Shown here piece after piece: positions 33,554 through 42,292 of a stretch of 64,000 bases of DNA. The stretch's first letter is position 1; each line of letters opens with the position of its first letter. The notes under the pieces were generated by a model. The model was not told the origin of the DNA. It was given only the letters and a program-made list of their open reading frames with translations, and did no database searches. Both the position numbers and the translations under genes were made by a program. Origin of the DNA: Paenibacillus phocaeensis (lineage in GTDB: Bacteria > Bacillota > Bacilli > Paenibacillales > Paenibacillaceae); NCBI RefSeq assembly GCF_900021165.1, contig NZ_FCOQ01000032.1, forward strand, positions 10,111 through 74,110, in the 5' to 3' direction.

Positions 33554-34506
33554 TAGACCACCTTCACTTCTATCGATACTGTGTAATCGTCGCCGTTAAA
33601 AATATGAGAGCATTCCTCGATCAAGAATAACTGATCGATGGCCAACTCACCGATTTCTACTTTTAGATAGCTGCCGACACGGACCGTCGGATCACCAAGT
33701 GCCGTTATTTTTAGGCTCTTGGTCTCCCGATTTTTCAGCTTAGAGAGCTGATCGAGGAGCGCCTTAATCTGCGCCTCGTTTTGGTTATCGTCGACCTTTT
33801 GGTAATACTGCAGCCGGCCCCATTTGGCGATATTGTTGCTGTCTTGGGCAATGTACACGTCACGCTTGCCGCTCTTCTTGTTGTCCCGTACCAGCTTGAT
33901 ACGGTTATACGTGTCACTGTCGATCGATTGTTGATACGTAAAGTCCGTCAAGAGGCTCTCGTCCCCGATCACCAGCTCCAGCACGCGGTCCTTAACGTTT
34001 TGCACGGCCAGCTTGCCGTAGTCGTCGTAAAACACGTAAATACTGCCGGTGTTAATCGTGGTCAGGGCAAAGGCCTTGTCGATGATGTCGAGCAACTTCT
34101 GGCCGTCCTCCACCATGGATGGGATTTTATATTTCGTGTCTACGACATGCCCCCATTTGAGCCCGAAGTCATCCGCGATTTGCTTGACGATCGCCGCGGC
34201 GGTTTTGTTTTTGAATACATAAGTATCGGTTGCAGCTAGATACCGGATCTGATCATAAGCCTTGATGGTCAGCGTATCTGCTTCGCTGCGGCCAATCGTA
34301 AAGACATAACCATAAAATAAAGGGACATCATCCCACCTAAGCGCGATAATGTCCCCGTTGTTGATCATGTAATTGGCATCTTGCAGGATAGTGAGGTCTA
34401 CGCTGCCAGGCTTGCCGATCCGGGACGTCTTCCAGGTAGCGCTCGTTACGAGCTCCGATATGTCAAAGACGCCGCCCTGCTTGTTATCTGTGATTACCTG
34501 TAGCAT
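33553..34506 (-). CDS. xkdQ: XkdQ-like tail hub protein (gpD family)
   Basis: The 317-residue protein resembles XkdQ of PBSX, a baseplate hub protein of the gpD/gp27 type, with an N-terminal barrel-like segment (DISELVTSATWKTSR) and a C-terminal SYLKVEIGELAIDQLFLIEECSHIFNG block. It would sit at the tail tip and take part in membrane penetration. The ATG follows GGAGGTGCGAT and is 10 bases downstream of the LysM gene. Confidence 0.82.
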   Translation of the reverse strand: MLQVITDNKQGGVFDISELVTSATWKTSRIGKPGSVDLTILQDANYMINNGDIIALRWDDVPLFYGYVFTIGRSEADTLTIKAYDQIRYLAATDTYVFKNKTAAAIVKQIADDFGLKWGHVVDTKYKIPSMVEDGQKLLDIIDKAFALTTINTGSIYVFYDDYGKLAVQNVKDRVLELVIGDESLLTDFTYQQSIDSDTYNRIKLVRDNKKSGKRDVYIAQDSNNIAKWGRLQYYQKVDDNQNEAQIKALLDQLSKLKNRETKSLKITALGDPTVRVGSYLKVEIGELAIDQLFLIEECSHIFNGDDYTVSIEVKVV

Positions 34507-34516
34507 ATCGCACCTC

Positions 34517-35203
34517 CTACGGCAGTTTGATGACTTTCCCGACCGGCAGCCGCTTCAGGTCGGCGTCTTTGATGCCGTTTAGCGTCTGAATCTGCTTATA
34601 CTTGCTGCCATCGCCCAAAAACTTCTGAGCCACTTTCCAGAGGTTATCTCCGGCAACGAGGGTGTACGTCTTAGGCTGCACACGCGTATCCGCCCGGGCT
34701 GGAGTTTTGGCACTCAGCAGCTTCGGCATGGCCACGCTACCCGATCCAGATTGTTTAGCGATCTGTACCTTCCGTGCTGCGTAAAAGCGGTACTCTTTCA
34801 GGGTGATTTGATAGGCGATATCCCCGACGGCGCCTCCGGACTCCGACCAGATAAATCGTTCGATACTGACCGGCATATTAATATTCATGGTTGATCCAAC
34901 AAAGACAAGGCGCACAGGCCGCTTTTCCTCACGCCACTTCTCGATCCGATCAACGATATAATGAGACGGTACGAATAGAGCTGACTGAGCGACATTGCAG
35001 CCGGGGAACCAGTTTGCAGGGAATATCCCCTCAAAAGCGATCTCGGCCAGCTTGGTCGATTTGATTACATTGACCTCCCCAAGCTGCGAGACATCATAAG
35101 TCTTGTTCCCACTTGACGTCGATACCTCGATTTTTTCCGGCAAGACCGGAAACTCTATCGCCTCGGCTTCGTTGTTAAATGACAGGGTTAATGAATAGGT
35201 CAT
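34517..35203 (-). CDS. xkdP: XkdP-like tail protein with C-terminal LysM domain
   Basis: The 228-residue protein has an N-terminal XkdP region and a C-terminal LysM domain (about 180-228: YTLVAGDNLWKVAQKFLG and a final VIKLP), which binds peptidoglycan. This architecture is typical of PBSX XkdP and helps the tail tip dock to the wall. It overlaps the tape measure gene by four bases. Confidence 0.88.
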   Translation of the reverse strand: MTYSLTLSFNNEAEAIEFPVLPEKIEVSTSSGNKTYDVSQLGEVNVIKSTKLAEIAFEGIFPANWFPGCNVAQSALFVPSHYIVDRIEKWREEKRPVRLVFVGSTMNINMPVSIERFIWSESGGAVGDIAYQITLKEYRFYAARKVQIAKQSGSGSVAMPKLLSAKTPARADTRVQPKTYTLVAGDNLWKVAQKFLGDGSKYKQIQTLNGIKDADLKRLPVGKVIKLP

Positions 35204-37137
35204 GCGTATACCCCCGCGGCGTTGGCTGCCAGATCTTCCTCGAGTGTTTGTTCAATTCGAGCCACAACCTCATCAATATCAACATCCTTTGATACGGGTC
35301 CTGTAGTGACTTGCACAGTTGGCGTGTAGGTCACAAAGTTCTGTATCGACTTCATCTCGGCTAGTTCCCGCATGAGCTTCAAGTCTTCGCTGGAAATGTC
35401 GACGGTGTCCTCGATCTTCCCGACTTTGTTTACTTTGTCGATGGTTCCACCGTTAAACGCAGGTATGTTGCCAGATGCAAGCGATCCGTTCTTGGACTGA
35501 CTCTTTGCCAGCTTTTCCGCCTGTGCTGCTGCTATTTCTGCTTTTCTAGCCGCTGTTGCGGCCTTGGCTTCTGACGCCATTTTTTCGAGAGATTCCGCTC
35601 TAGCTGATATTTGACTGTTGATTTTATCGGAATATTTAGCCAACTCAGCATTTCTAGCTTGCTTCTGGGCTTCGTTGATTAATTGTGCTCCAGCACCAAA
35701 TGTCACCTTATCAACCAGATCAATACTTACGCCAGGTATCTTATTCAGGGTGTTGATGAAGTCATTAATGATATCGATAGCCCCGTTGACCATGTTTTGT
35801 AATATGCTCAAAACGCCAGCCTTCATGTCGCCCATGAAATTTTGAATGTTTGTGCTCACCCGCATGAATGACAGTTGAAATTCGTTAAATAGATTCATTA
35901 CCCAGTAAACTCCTGCGTAAAACCCATATTTTACCCAGTCCCATCCCGTGAGTAATGCATCAACCACGATCATCCATGCGATTTTCAACCCGCCAACAGA
36001 CTTAACCCACTTATAGATAGCCATGACGACAAGTCCGATAAGAACCACAATCCAAGTCAACGGATTAGACAGCAATGTTGCAAAAAATGCACTTGCCGCT
36101 CCGGTTGCGATCCAAGTCGCCGCCGCTTGTATTCCTAGTCCAACAGCTAACGCAACAGCTCCAGCAGCCGCCCCCGCAAGCACCGGTTCTATCTTAGACC
36201 AGTTGTCATATATAAATTGCGCCCCTTTACCGATTGTTTGCAACAGGGGAGCGAATGCATCTATTAAAATGTTTTGAATAAGTGCCCATACTTGAGCGAA
36301 TGTCATAGGCATAGATTCAAACTTTTTGTTGATCTCGTCGGTCGCCGATAGCATTGCATTCTTAACTATGGAAGCTGTGATTTCCCCATCAGAAGCCATG
36401 TCACGAATTTTCCCGATCGGTACATTCATATAATCAGCAATCGTTTGAATCACATTAGGCGCAGCTTCGAATACGGCGTTCAACTCTTCGCCACGAAGTA
36501 CACCGGAACCCAAAGCTTGTGTTAATTGTAGTGAAGCCGAGGCCATTTCCATCTGTGACGCGCCAGCGATTACAAACTGTTTGTTTAAGTTTTCTGCGAA
36601 TTGAATGGTTTCATCATTGGACTTAAACACGTCACCAGCCCGTTGTCCCAACTTTGCAACCACATCTGCCGTTGTTTGATATGAGGCTCTGGCTCGATTG
36701 GCAGATTCCATTATCTTATCTTGCAACTCAGCTGTTGTCTGCAATCCATCATTCATCAAATTTAACCGCGCTGTGGTATTGCTATAAGTGTCACTCAAGT
36801 CCAAAACAGACTTTAACGATTGAACAGACAGATAAGCAGCCACGATCCCCGTTATACTTCTTGCTAAACCAGAAGATGAAGCTTTTCCGTTGTTTAGAGA
36901 TTGGTTGAATCTGTTTTGTGATTCTGTAGCTTTTTGAATCTGACGGTTTATCTCTGCTTCAGCTGATGCGATTTGTTGCTTGGCAGCATTTAGGGTCTTG
37001 TCGATATTCACATTGCTATTTGTCGCCTGTTGCATTTTGTACATCGTCGAGATCATGAGATTCATGCCGTTTGTGATGCTTTTCAGCGGGCCCGACATAG
37101 CATCGAACATCTTGACAGTCGATGATACAGTAGCCAC
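35200..37137 (-). CDS. xkdO: Tail tape measure protein
   Basis: The 645-residue protein has the tape measure features: a long N-terminal coiled region, a conserved tape measure domain (about 100-290, including GSGVLRGEELNAVFEAAPNVIQTI), and a hydrophobic membrane-like segment cluster (about 320-400). Its length governs tail length; at 645 residues it predicts a fairly short tail compared with PBSX. It starts with GTG after GAAGGTGAAT. A secreted stalk-domain gene separates it from the tail chaperone. Confidence 0.9.
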   Translation of the reverse strand: MATVSSTVKMFDAMSGPLKSITNGMNLMISTMYKMQQATNSNVNIDKTLNAAKQQIASAEAEINRQIQKATESQNRFNQSLNNGKASSSGLARSITGIVAAYLSVQSLKSVLDLSDTYSNTTARLNLMNDGLQTTAELQDKIMESANRARASYQTTADVVAKLGQRAGDVFKSNDETIQFAENLNKQFVIAGASQMEMASASLQLTQALGSGVLRGEELNAVFEAAPNVIQTIADYMNVPIGKIRDMASDGEITASIVKNAMLSATDEINKKFESMPMTFAQVWALIQNILIDAFAPLLQTIGKGAQFIYDNWSKIEPVLAGAAAGAVALAVGLGIQAAATWIATGAASAFFATLLSNPLTWIVVLIGLVVMAIYKWVKSVGGLKIAWMIVVDALLTGWDWVKYGFYAGVYWVMNLFNEFQLSFMRVSTNIQNFMGDMKAGVLSILQNMVNGAIDIINDFINTLNKIPGVSIDLVDKVTFGAGAQLINEAQKQARNAELAKYSDKINSQISARAESLEKMASEAKAATAARKAEIAAAQAEKLAKSQSKNGSLASGNIPAFNGGTIDKVNKVGKIEDTVDISSEDLKLMRELAEMKSIQNFVTYTPTVQVTTGPVSKDVDIDEVVARIEQTLEEDLAANAAGVYA

Positions 37138-37194
37138 TTATTCACCTTCTTTCAAGGCAAAATAAATAGGACGCTTTATCAGCGCCCTATTTAT

Positions 37195-37902
37195 TTATTC
37201 GATTTTAAGTAAACCACTTACAATTAAATCGTCAATGTTATAATAAACTGTACCGTTGAAATTCTTAGTGGCAATATCTCTAAGCTTATTTTCAGGTACA
37301 TCGGATATATAATCAAACCCTTGTATATTACTGCTTAGCAATTCTTCGCTAATCCACCCCTCGGAAATGCTAGGTGGTAGCTCTTGTTTTTTGATTTTTG
37401 CCATTACATATTTAATATCATCCGAGTTAGTCAATCTCACTTGAGACCCATACTTATTTTTAAGATATAATACATGTTCTCCGTTTTCGATGACCACTCC
37501 CGCTTTCTTCTCACTTTCGATTTTAATGTTCTCGGTAAAATCTCTAATCGCTTGTTCCTCTGCGAGTTCCCTTTCGACGGTTGTCAATTTTCCGTCATTG
37601 ATTGTATAAGTCAACGAATCTCCTGTTTGCGAAACCCCAGAGCCAATTTCTACTTGCTTCTTTTCAGCGTTCCATTTGTAACTCACGCCTGTCAAATCGC
37701 CGATTTTTGCAAGTGGGATGTACGTTTTCCCATTGTAATTCAAGATTGGATTTTGGGCATCTTTATACACTACCCCATTAACTACAACCGGGCGATTAAA
37801 CTCTGTTAAGACAAATTGCTTTACGGCTGCATAGGCATTCGGGCTAAAGCCGATAGACGCACCGATAACTACGCCAATTGCAAGATATAAGAGTTTTTTC
37901 AC
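37195..37902 (-). CDS. Secreted protein with copper-amine-oxidase-N-like stalk domain (phage moron)
   Basis: The 235-residue protein starts at a GTG after GGGAGGAAAAG and has a signal peptide (about 1-24, ending NAYA). It continues with a stalk-type domain: VVVNGVVYKDAQNPILNYNGKTYIPLAKIGDLTG is typical of the copper amine oxidase N-terminal family common on Paenibacillaceae surfaces. The rest is unrecognised. It is inserted between the tail chaperone and the tape measure gene, where other phages of this type have nothing, and it is AT-richer than its neighbours, so it looks like a moron. Its role is unknown; surface binding or host-phenotype change is possible. Confidence 0.75.
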   Translation of the reverse strand: MKKLLYLAIGVVIGASIGFSPNAYAAVKQFVLTEFNRPVVVNGVVYKDAQNPILNYNGKTYIPLAKIGDLTGVSYKWNAEKKQVEIGSGVSQTGDSLTYTINDGKLTTVERELAEEQAIRDFTENIKIESEKKAGVVIENGEHVLYLKNKYGSQVRLTNSDDIKYVMAKIKKQELPPSISEGWISEELLSSNIQGFDYISDVPENKLRDIATKNFNGTVYYNIDDLIVSGLLKIE

Positions 37903-37966
37903 TTCTTTTCCTCCCTCGTAATAAGTAATATCACCCACAATATTACCATATATTTACGGGATCGTC

Positions 37967-38550
37967 CTACTTCTGTTTCATTTCCTTAGCCGCTTTATCC
38001 TCAGCCTTAACTCTTTCATCGATCGCGGCGATAACAAATGCTTTCTCTCTCCTGGGCAGGGCTAAAAACTCACTGGGGAGCATGTGAAGCTTGTGGAGGG
38101 CGTAGTACGCATAGTTCGCGTCACTATCGCCCTCCCGGATTAGTTTTTTGCCTCGTTAACCAGTTCTTCCATATCCGTCTCAAAGCCGCTCAGCTTTTGG
38201 ATATGTTCGGCCAGCGTCGCAATCTCACCTGGAAGAAGCACCTTATTCAGATATTCCTCCGGCGAGGTGCAACCAAGCTTTTTAATAGACTCAGCATCCT
38301 TAAAGTCCGGCTCCAAGGTGTTGTTGATCACGCACGTATTGTTAAATCGCTGGGCATTAAATTCTACCTTGCCTTTTTTAAGGATCGTCGTGGATCGCTT
38401 CCGAATGTCCTCAAATTCGGGCCCACTCATCGCCTTGATCTTGAACTTCAGCAGGTTACCATCGGGGCCTTTAAAACGAGAAGATACAACGACCTCAGCG
38501 GTCAATCCATCAACGGGATTGCTATTCAAAAAATCTTGCAATGTACTCAT
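37967..38550 (-). CDS. Tail assembly chaperone, long -1 frameshift product (gpGT-like)
   Basis: Reading the 136-codon chaperone frame to GCA AAA AAC and slipping back one base at A AAA AAC (38143-38149) opens a 58-codon extension that runs to a TAG at 37967-37969. The extension begins LIREGDSDANYAYYAL and includes HKLHMLPSEFLALPRR, the usual second part of such chaperones, and ends in a lysine-rich tail. The product is 194 residues. Tail chaperones made in short and long forms at a fixed ratio are a hallmark of phages of this kind, and the tape measure gene follows. Confidence 0.85.
38140..38550 (-). CDS. xkdN: Tail assembly chaperone, short form (XkdN-like)
   Basis: The 136-residue zero-frame product starts MSTLQDFLNSNPVDGL, contains an acidic C-terminal part (SGFETDMEELVNEAKN) and stops right at the slippery sequence. 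It corresponds to XkdN of PBSX and to gpG in other phages. The start ATG follows AGGAGGG. Together with the frameshifted form it would coat the tape measure protein before tube assembly. Confidence 0.85.
   Translation of the reverse strand: MSTLQDFLNSNPVDGLTAEVVVSSRFKGPDGNLLKFKIKAMSGPEFEDIRKRSTTILKKGKVEFNAQRFNNTCVINNTLEPDFKDAESIKKLGCTSPEEYLNKVLLPGEIATLAEHIQKLSGFETDMEELVNEAKN
38143..38149 (-). other. Programmed -1 frameshift site A AAA AAC
   Basis: The heptamer AAAAAAC lies in the correct zero frame (GCA AAA AAC) directly before the stop of the short form. It is a canonical X XXY YYZ slippery site. Confidence 0.85.
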
Positions 38551-38571
38551 ACATTATCCCTCCTAGTGATT

Positions 38572-39036
38572 TTAGCCCAATACAGGCGTTGCAAAGCTAT
38601 CTGGCATATCGACATCATCAAACGTAAAATCGCAATCCTCATCCAAAAACTCAGCATCGACATCGAGCTTGGCCATAATCACGCTGTCCAAGTTGACGTT
38701 GCGCAAGATGACTGTCTGCCGGCCAAGCGAGCTGTTGGGGTCCTCATTGACTACAGTCAGGTCAAAATAGGTGTCCTTGCCAGTCTTGATGTAATCCAAC
38801 ATCATCTGGCGGAAAACCGGTGTAGCATAGTAGATCGTCATACTACCCGTACCAGTCCAACCAATCGCTTTAGACTGAGTGCCACGTCGACCGAGCGCCT
38901 TAAAATCGGACTTATTTTTTTCAGCCCGGGCTTCGATCGATTTAGCATAAAATAATTCCTCAACCCGGTCGTTGAGCGTTGCATAGGCGCGGCCTTCTTG
39001 ACCGCTGATCGCATCTCCAGCCTTAAAGAATCCCAT
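38572..39036 (-). CDS. xkdM: Tail tube protein (XkdM)
   Basis: The 154-residue protein fits the XkdM/tail tube family: MGFFKAGDAISGQEGRAYA at the start and a beta-rich body with a SKAIGWTGTGSMTIYYATP stretch. It would polymerise into the inner tube inside the sheath. It is one base downstream of the sheath gene, in the fixed order sheath-tube-chaperone-tape measure. Confidence 0.9.
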   Translation of the reverse strand: MGFFKAGDAISGQEGRAYATLNDRVEELFYAKSIEARAEKNKSDFKALGRRGTQSKAIGWTGTGSMTIYYATPVFRQMMLDYIKTGKDTYFDLTVVNEDPNSSLGRQTVILRNVNLDSVIMAKLDVDAEFLDEDCDFTFDDVDMPDSFATPVLG

Positions 39037-39037
39037 C

Positions 39038-40354
39038 TTACTTCACCCGCACTTTCATATAAATCTTTTCAATCGCATCCACCGGCTGCGCCCCGATCTC
39101 GGCGTACACCGCATCCGATTCGTTGCCGGCCACAAGAGTAACGTCGGTTTGCGCGTCAAAATTCTGGATTGCATTGATCGCCTGCAATGTATTCATGTAA
39201 GCAATGATCTCACTCTTCAGCAAGTTACGACCGTCAGCGTTGTTATCCACCTTACCCAGGTAGAAGTTTTCAAACGTTGTCTTGAGATCGTTCGCGATAC
39301 CATCCAGCACCCGCAGCACGCGATTCTTGCGGAACTGCTTACCCTTTTCCGGCGTAAACGAGTGCAGTGTATTAATGTCCTGCTCGACGATCGCGCGGCC
39401 GTTGGACGGCGTGAAAACAAACTCGCCGCTCAGCAGCGCCGCCTCTATCTGGCTGTTGGTGTAACGTGGCGACACGTCCACAGCGTCGTCGTAAGCGGTG
39501 TATGTGAGCGCCTGGCTCACGGTGGCCCCGGCAGTAGCTCCCGCCACCCAGGCGACCGCTTGCCCCGCTGTGAGCGTCGTGCCATCGGACAGTACCACGC
39601 CGTTTTTAACGCTGATTACGCCCTCATAATCAGCTGCCTGGTAATTGGGTACGACAGCCTGCACCTTTTTACCCTCGTCCTCCCGCAGACGCCGGACGAA
39701 CGCCGTATACAGCGGCTTGAGCGTTGTATCGTCTACGGTCAGGCCGACCGTGTTAAAGTCCAGCAGCTCCAGCGCCGTCAAAAACGCGGTATGATCGGCA
39801 TTGGTCACCGCGCCGTCGGTGCCGCCCGTGAAATTGACTCCTGCAGTGGCCGTGAGATCGCCATTGCCGGACCATGTAACCCAGCCATTGGCCGCCAGCT
39901 CCGAGATCGCGGTAACAGTCTGGCTGTCAACCACGACCCCCGAAACCAACGTTTTGACGTCAAACTTGTCGGGATCGTCGATATTGGCCTGTACCACGAC
40001 CGAAATAGCATTGCCGCGCGTCCCGGAATACTTTGCCGTTGCCGTCAGGTCCCCGGCGTTTGCAGTTGCTTTATCTCCGCTATTCAGCCGGTACAGCAGC
40101 AGCGTCTTTGCCCGCTTGAGCGATTCACGAACGAGCAAGAGCGCAGGATCGTTGATATCAAAGCCGAGCACGTCCATCGTGTCCGCTCCGGCCTCGACCG
40201 TAACAATCTGCTTTTCAGGTCCCCACGGCAGTGACAGCGCCAATGCTACTACGCCGCGCTCGCCGACCGCCCCAAGTGCCTTCGGCTCCGATACCGTATT
40301 GACGTAAACGCCAGGACGGACTTTATTTTGGGATGTCCATGTTCCTCCTGCCAT
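39038..40354 (-). CDS. xkdK: Tail sheath protein (XkdK)
   Basis: The 438-residue protein is a contractile tail sheath: RPGVYVNTVSEPKALGAVGERG at the start, and a conserved C-terminal region with FRKNRVLRVLDGIANDL and FENFYLGKVDNNADGR. The length agrees with sheath proteins of this family. It shows that this prophage has a myovirus-type contractile tail. Confidence 0.93.
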   Translation of the reverse strand: MAGGTWTSQNKVRPGVYVNTVSEPKALGAVGERGVVALALSLPWGPEKQIVTVEAGADTMDVLGFDINDPALLLVRESLKRAKTLLLYRLNSGDKATANAGDLTATAKYSGTRGNAISVVVQANIDDPDKFDVKTLVSGVVVDSQTVTAISELAANGWVTWSGNGDLTATAGVNFTGGTDGAVTNADHTAFLTALELLDFNTVGLTVDDTTLKPLYTAFVRRLREDEGKKVQAVVPNYQAADYEGVISVKNGVVLSDGTTLTAGQAVAWVAGATAGATVSQALTYTAYDDAVDVSPRYTNSQIEAALLSGEFVFTPSNGRAIVEQDINTLHSFTPEKGKQFRKNRVLRVLDGIANDLKTTFENFYLGKVDNNADGRNLLKSEIIAYMNTLQAINAIQNFDAQTDVTLVAGNESDAVYAEIGAQPVDAIEKIYMKVRVK

Positions 40355-40539
40355 TACCCTTTCACCTGCGCTTTCTTAAATTCTTCGACTAGCCGTTTGG
40401 CTTCTGCGATCGTGTATGTTTTGTTTGGCTCCAGCACCACGGACAAGATATCCTTGTCGATTCCCTGCCACTGGCGGGACTGTAAAAACTGATCTTTCGT
40501 AAAGCCCGCGGCGAGCTCCTGTTTTTCCTTAGTTGCCAT
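40354..40539 (-). CDS. Small hypothetical phage protein between terminator and sheath
   Basis: The 61-residue protein (MATKEKQELAAGFTKDQFL at the start) resembles short proteins found at this place in PBSX/skin-type phages, containing an ALEEF-like C-terminal helix (AKRLVEEFKKAQVKG). Function unknown. It overlaps the sheath start by one base and the tail terminator gene by eleven. Confidence 0.65.
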   Translation of the reverse strand: MATKEKQELAAGFTKDQFLQSRQWQGIDKDILSVVLEPNKTYTIAEAKRLVEEFKKAQVKG

Positions 40540-40963
40540 TTTTCAACCTTCCCTCCTGCTTGAGAGTTTGCATCTTAACCCCCGGCGGCTTCTCGGAGTA
40601 GACCATAAAGTTAAAGTCCACAAAGAAATGCAGCACGCCGTCCACAACTTCGTGATTCATTCCAGTACCCCGGTACAGCGCCCCGTCAACCTCGATCTGT
40701 CGGAGCTTATCGTATAGCTGTTCGGCCATCCCGTGAGCTTCTTCGTTGGGATCCGCGCCGCCCGGGAAGTAATGGAGGTCGAATGAATAGGACCGGCGAT
40801 AGCGCCGATCCAGCTCCCGATCTTGAGCCGTGGTCAGGAGCTTAACAAAAAAGCACGGCGCCTCGAAGCCCTCACGGATCGCCTCCCCGTAGATATCCAG
40901 CGTCGGGAAGAGTTCCGACAGAGCGATAATAACGCCGCTGCGGATACTATTTACCGTTGTCAC
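40529..40963 (-). CDS. Tail terminator/completion protein (XkdJ/YqbJ, DUF6838)
   Basis: The 144-residue protein carries the pattern of the phage tail terminator family: IRSGVIIALSELFPTLDIYGE, then SFDLHYFPGGADPNEEAHG, and a C-terminal FFVDFNFMVY strand. Tail terminators cap the tail and join it to the head. The gene is placed between the HK97 gp10-like connector and the sheath gene, as in PBSX-type phages. Confidence 0.8.
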   Translation of the reverse strand: MTTVNSIRSGVIIALSELFPTLDIYGEAIREGFEAPCFFVKLLTTAQDRELDRRYRRSYSFDLHYFPGGADPNEEAHGMAEQLYDKLRQIEVDGALYRGTGMNHEVVDGVLHFFVDFNFMVYSEKPPGVKMQTLKQEGRLKNGN

Positions 40964-40967
40964 GGCA

Positions 40968-41390
40968 TCATCCCTTTCTACCGTTCATGAGCTGCTCCAG
41001 CAGCTCGACTTGCTTCTTCTCGATGAATTTCGGCATCTCCTTTTCAACCAACTTCATACTGATCGTCATCATAAATCGACCCTCGACCCATCGCGTGGAG
41101 TTCTTACCGGCGCGGTGGCCGTACTCCACGTATGAGGCATACTCGGTGTTGTTGTATATCTCCACCTCATATGCGTTGCCCTTCCGTACAACGTTCCCGA
41201 CTTGCCAGTTACGTCTCAGCTCGCCAGAGTCTACCGGTGTCCGCCTTTTGACCTTCCGCTCAGCTCGATAGGCCATCTCAAGCAAAAACTCCCGAATCCA
41301 GCGCTCGATAATCCGCTGGTCAAGGGCCGTTTTAAACGTCTTAGCCAACCGCTCAAACTCACCAAATTCAAAGCTTCCCCACTTCGCCAT
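40968..41390 (-). CDS. xkdI: HK97 gp10-like tail component (XkdI)
   Basis: The 140-residue protein resembles HK97 gp10/XkdI proteins: MAKWGSFEFGEFERLAKTF, a SGELRRNWQVGNVVRKG block and a NNTEYASYVEYGHR segment, which is diagnostic for this family. It is a neck or tail completion protein. It shares a base with the upstream connector gene. Confidence 0.85.
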   Translation of the reverse strand: MAKWGSFEFGEFERLAKTFKTALDQRIIERWIREFLLEMAYRAERKVKRRTPVDSGELRRNWQVGNVVRKGNAYEVEIYNNTEYASYVEYGHRAGKNSTRWVEGRFMMTISMKLVEKEMPKFIEKKQVELLEQLMNGRKG

Positions 41391-41743
41391 TACGCCTTAT
41401 CCTCTCGCTGGATACTGATTTCCTGGTGCGACTCGTACAAAAACGGCTCGCCGGCAGTATAGGTTCTGGTGATCTGTCCCCGCGTCACCGTCAGCGTATC
41501 GCCTTGTTTGATTTCCAGTTCCGGAGCGGCAAACAGCTTCGTTTCGTAGGCAATCCGATTCACGGACTCGGTCTGACCGTTGGTCCCGAGCGTCTTCTGG
41601 GAAAGCCGGCATGGCTGCTGTTCATAGACGACAACAAGCCGCTGCTTCGTCTCCCCGTTGACTTTGACCTTCTCGATCCGCTGCACCGTAACCCGATCTG
41701 TATAGGTGCGCTCCAGAGCTAATCGATACCGCCTAATGTTCAC
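41390..41743 (-). CDS. xkdH: Phage head-tail joining protein (XkdH)
   Basis: The 117-residue protein begins VNIRRYRLALERTYTDRV and has a KQGDTLTVTRGQITRTYTAGEPF region matching XkdH-type stoppers. I chose the GTG at 41743, which overlaps the stop of the previous gene in a GTGA junction and is preceded by GAGGTGG. Confidence 0.78.
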   Translation of the reverse strand: MNIRRYRLALERTYTDRVTVQRIEKVKVNGETKQRLVVVYEQQPCRLSQKTLGTNGQTESVNRIAYETKLFAAPELEIKQGDTLTVTRGQITRTYTAGEPFLYESHQEISIQREDKA

Positions 41744-42111
41744 GGGTACCACCTCATCCGGCGATATCGATTGAGATCGGAGGCATAGAGCATAAGCAAC
41801 GTCGCCATGCCCGTACCGCCGCCACCGACGGCGGACTCCTTAACCGACGTGTCACCAATCTTAAGGTCGATGCCCGCGGCGAGGATCTCATCCATTTCGG
41901 GGAGATGGGACTGCTCAGCCTTAAAGGCTGTCATGGCGATATTCGCCCAGGTAAAAGTCAAAGCGGCAGGGATCTCCTCCACCGTATCCCGGCCAATGTA
42001 ATTGGCAATATGAGCGCCAGCTTCGTCGATGTACGACTTCATGAGCGCGTCAAGGCTCTCCGGCAGGTTCCAGCGGCGCTTAATGATTGCAGCGACATCA
42101 TCCTGCAGCAT
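41740..42111 (-). CDS. Head-tail connector protein (YqbG/gp6 type)
   Basis: The 123-residue protein, MLQDDVAAIIKRRWNLPESL at the start, has the all-helical look of phage gp6-like connectors and a C-terminal YASDLNRYRRMRWYP. Members of this family make the ring below the portal. The ATG at 42111 follows GGGAGGGG. Confidence 0.78.
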   Translation of the reverse strand: MLQDDVAAIIKRRWNLPESLDALMKSYIDEAGAHIANYIGRDTVEEIPAALTFTWANIAMTAFKAEQSHLPEMDEILAAGIDLKIGDTSVKESAVGGGGTGMATLLMLYASDLNRYRRMRWYP

Positions 42112-42140
42112 CGTAACCCCTCCCAATAAAAAGAGAGCGG

Positions 42141-42290
42141 TTATTCACCGCCCTCCGGTTTCTTAGCCTTGCCCTTTGTTTCCTTCTCAGGCTCTGGAAC
42201 CACTCTCTTAAACCCCTTGCGCTCCAGAGCCTGCGCATCAACTTCCTCCGCCACCAGTTTCACCACATTCAACTTTTGCAGCTTAATCAT
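42141..42290 (-). CDS. Small hypothetical phage protein after the major capsid
   Basis: A 49-residue protein (MIKLQKLNVVKLVAEEVDA at the start) with a lysine/glutamate-rich C terminus. The open frame extends upstream into the capsid gene, but the ATG at 42290, two bases past the capsid stop and after a GGGGG site, is the sensible start. Small proteins of this kind follow the capsid gene in PBSX-type phages; function unknown. Confidence 0.65.
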   Translation of the reverse strand: MIKLQKLNVVKLVAEEVDAQALERKGFKRVVPEPEKETKGKAKKPEGGE

Positions 42291-42292
42291 GA

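Noticed and set aside
39149..40234. Plus-strand frame of 361 codons opposite the tail sheath gene
   Set aside because: The sheath gene is unambiguous and in the correct phage gene order; this is a shadow frame.
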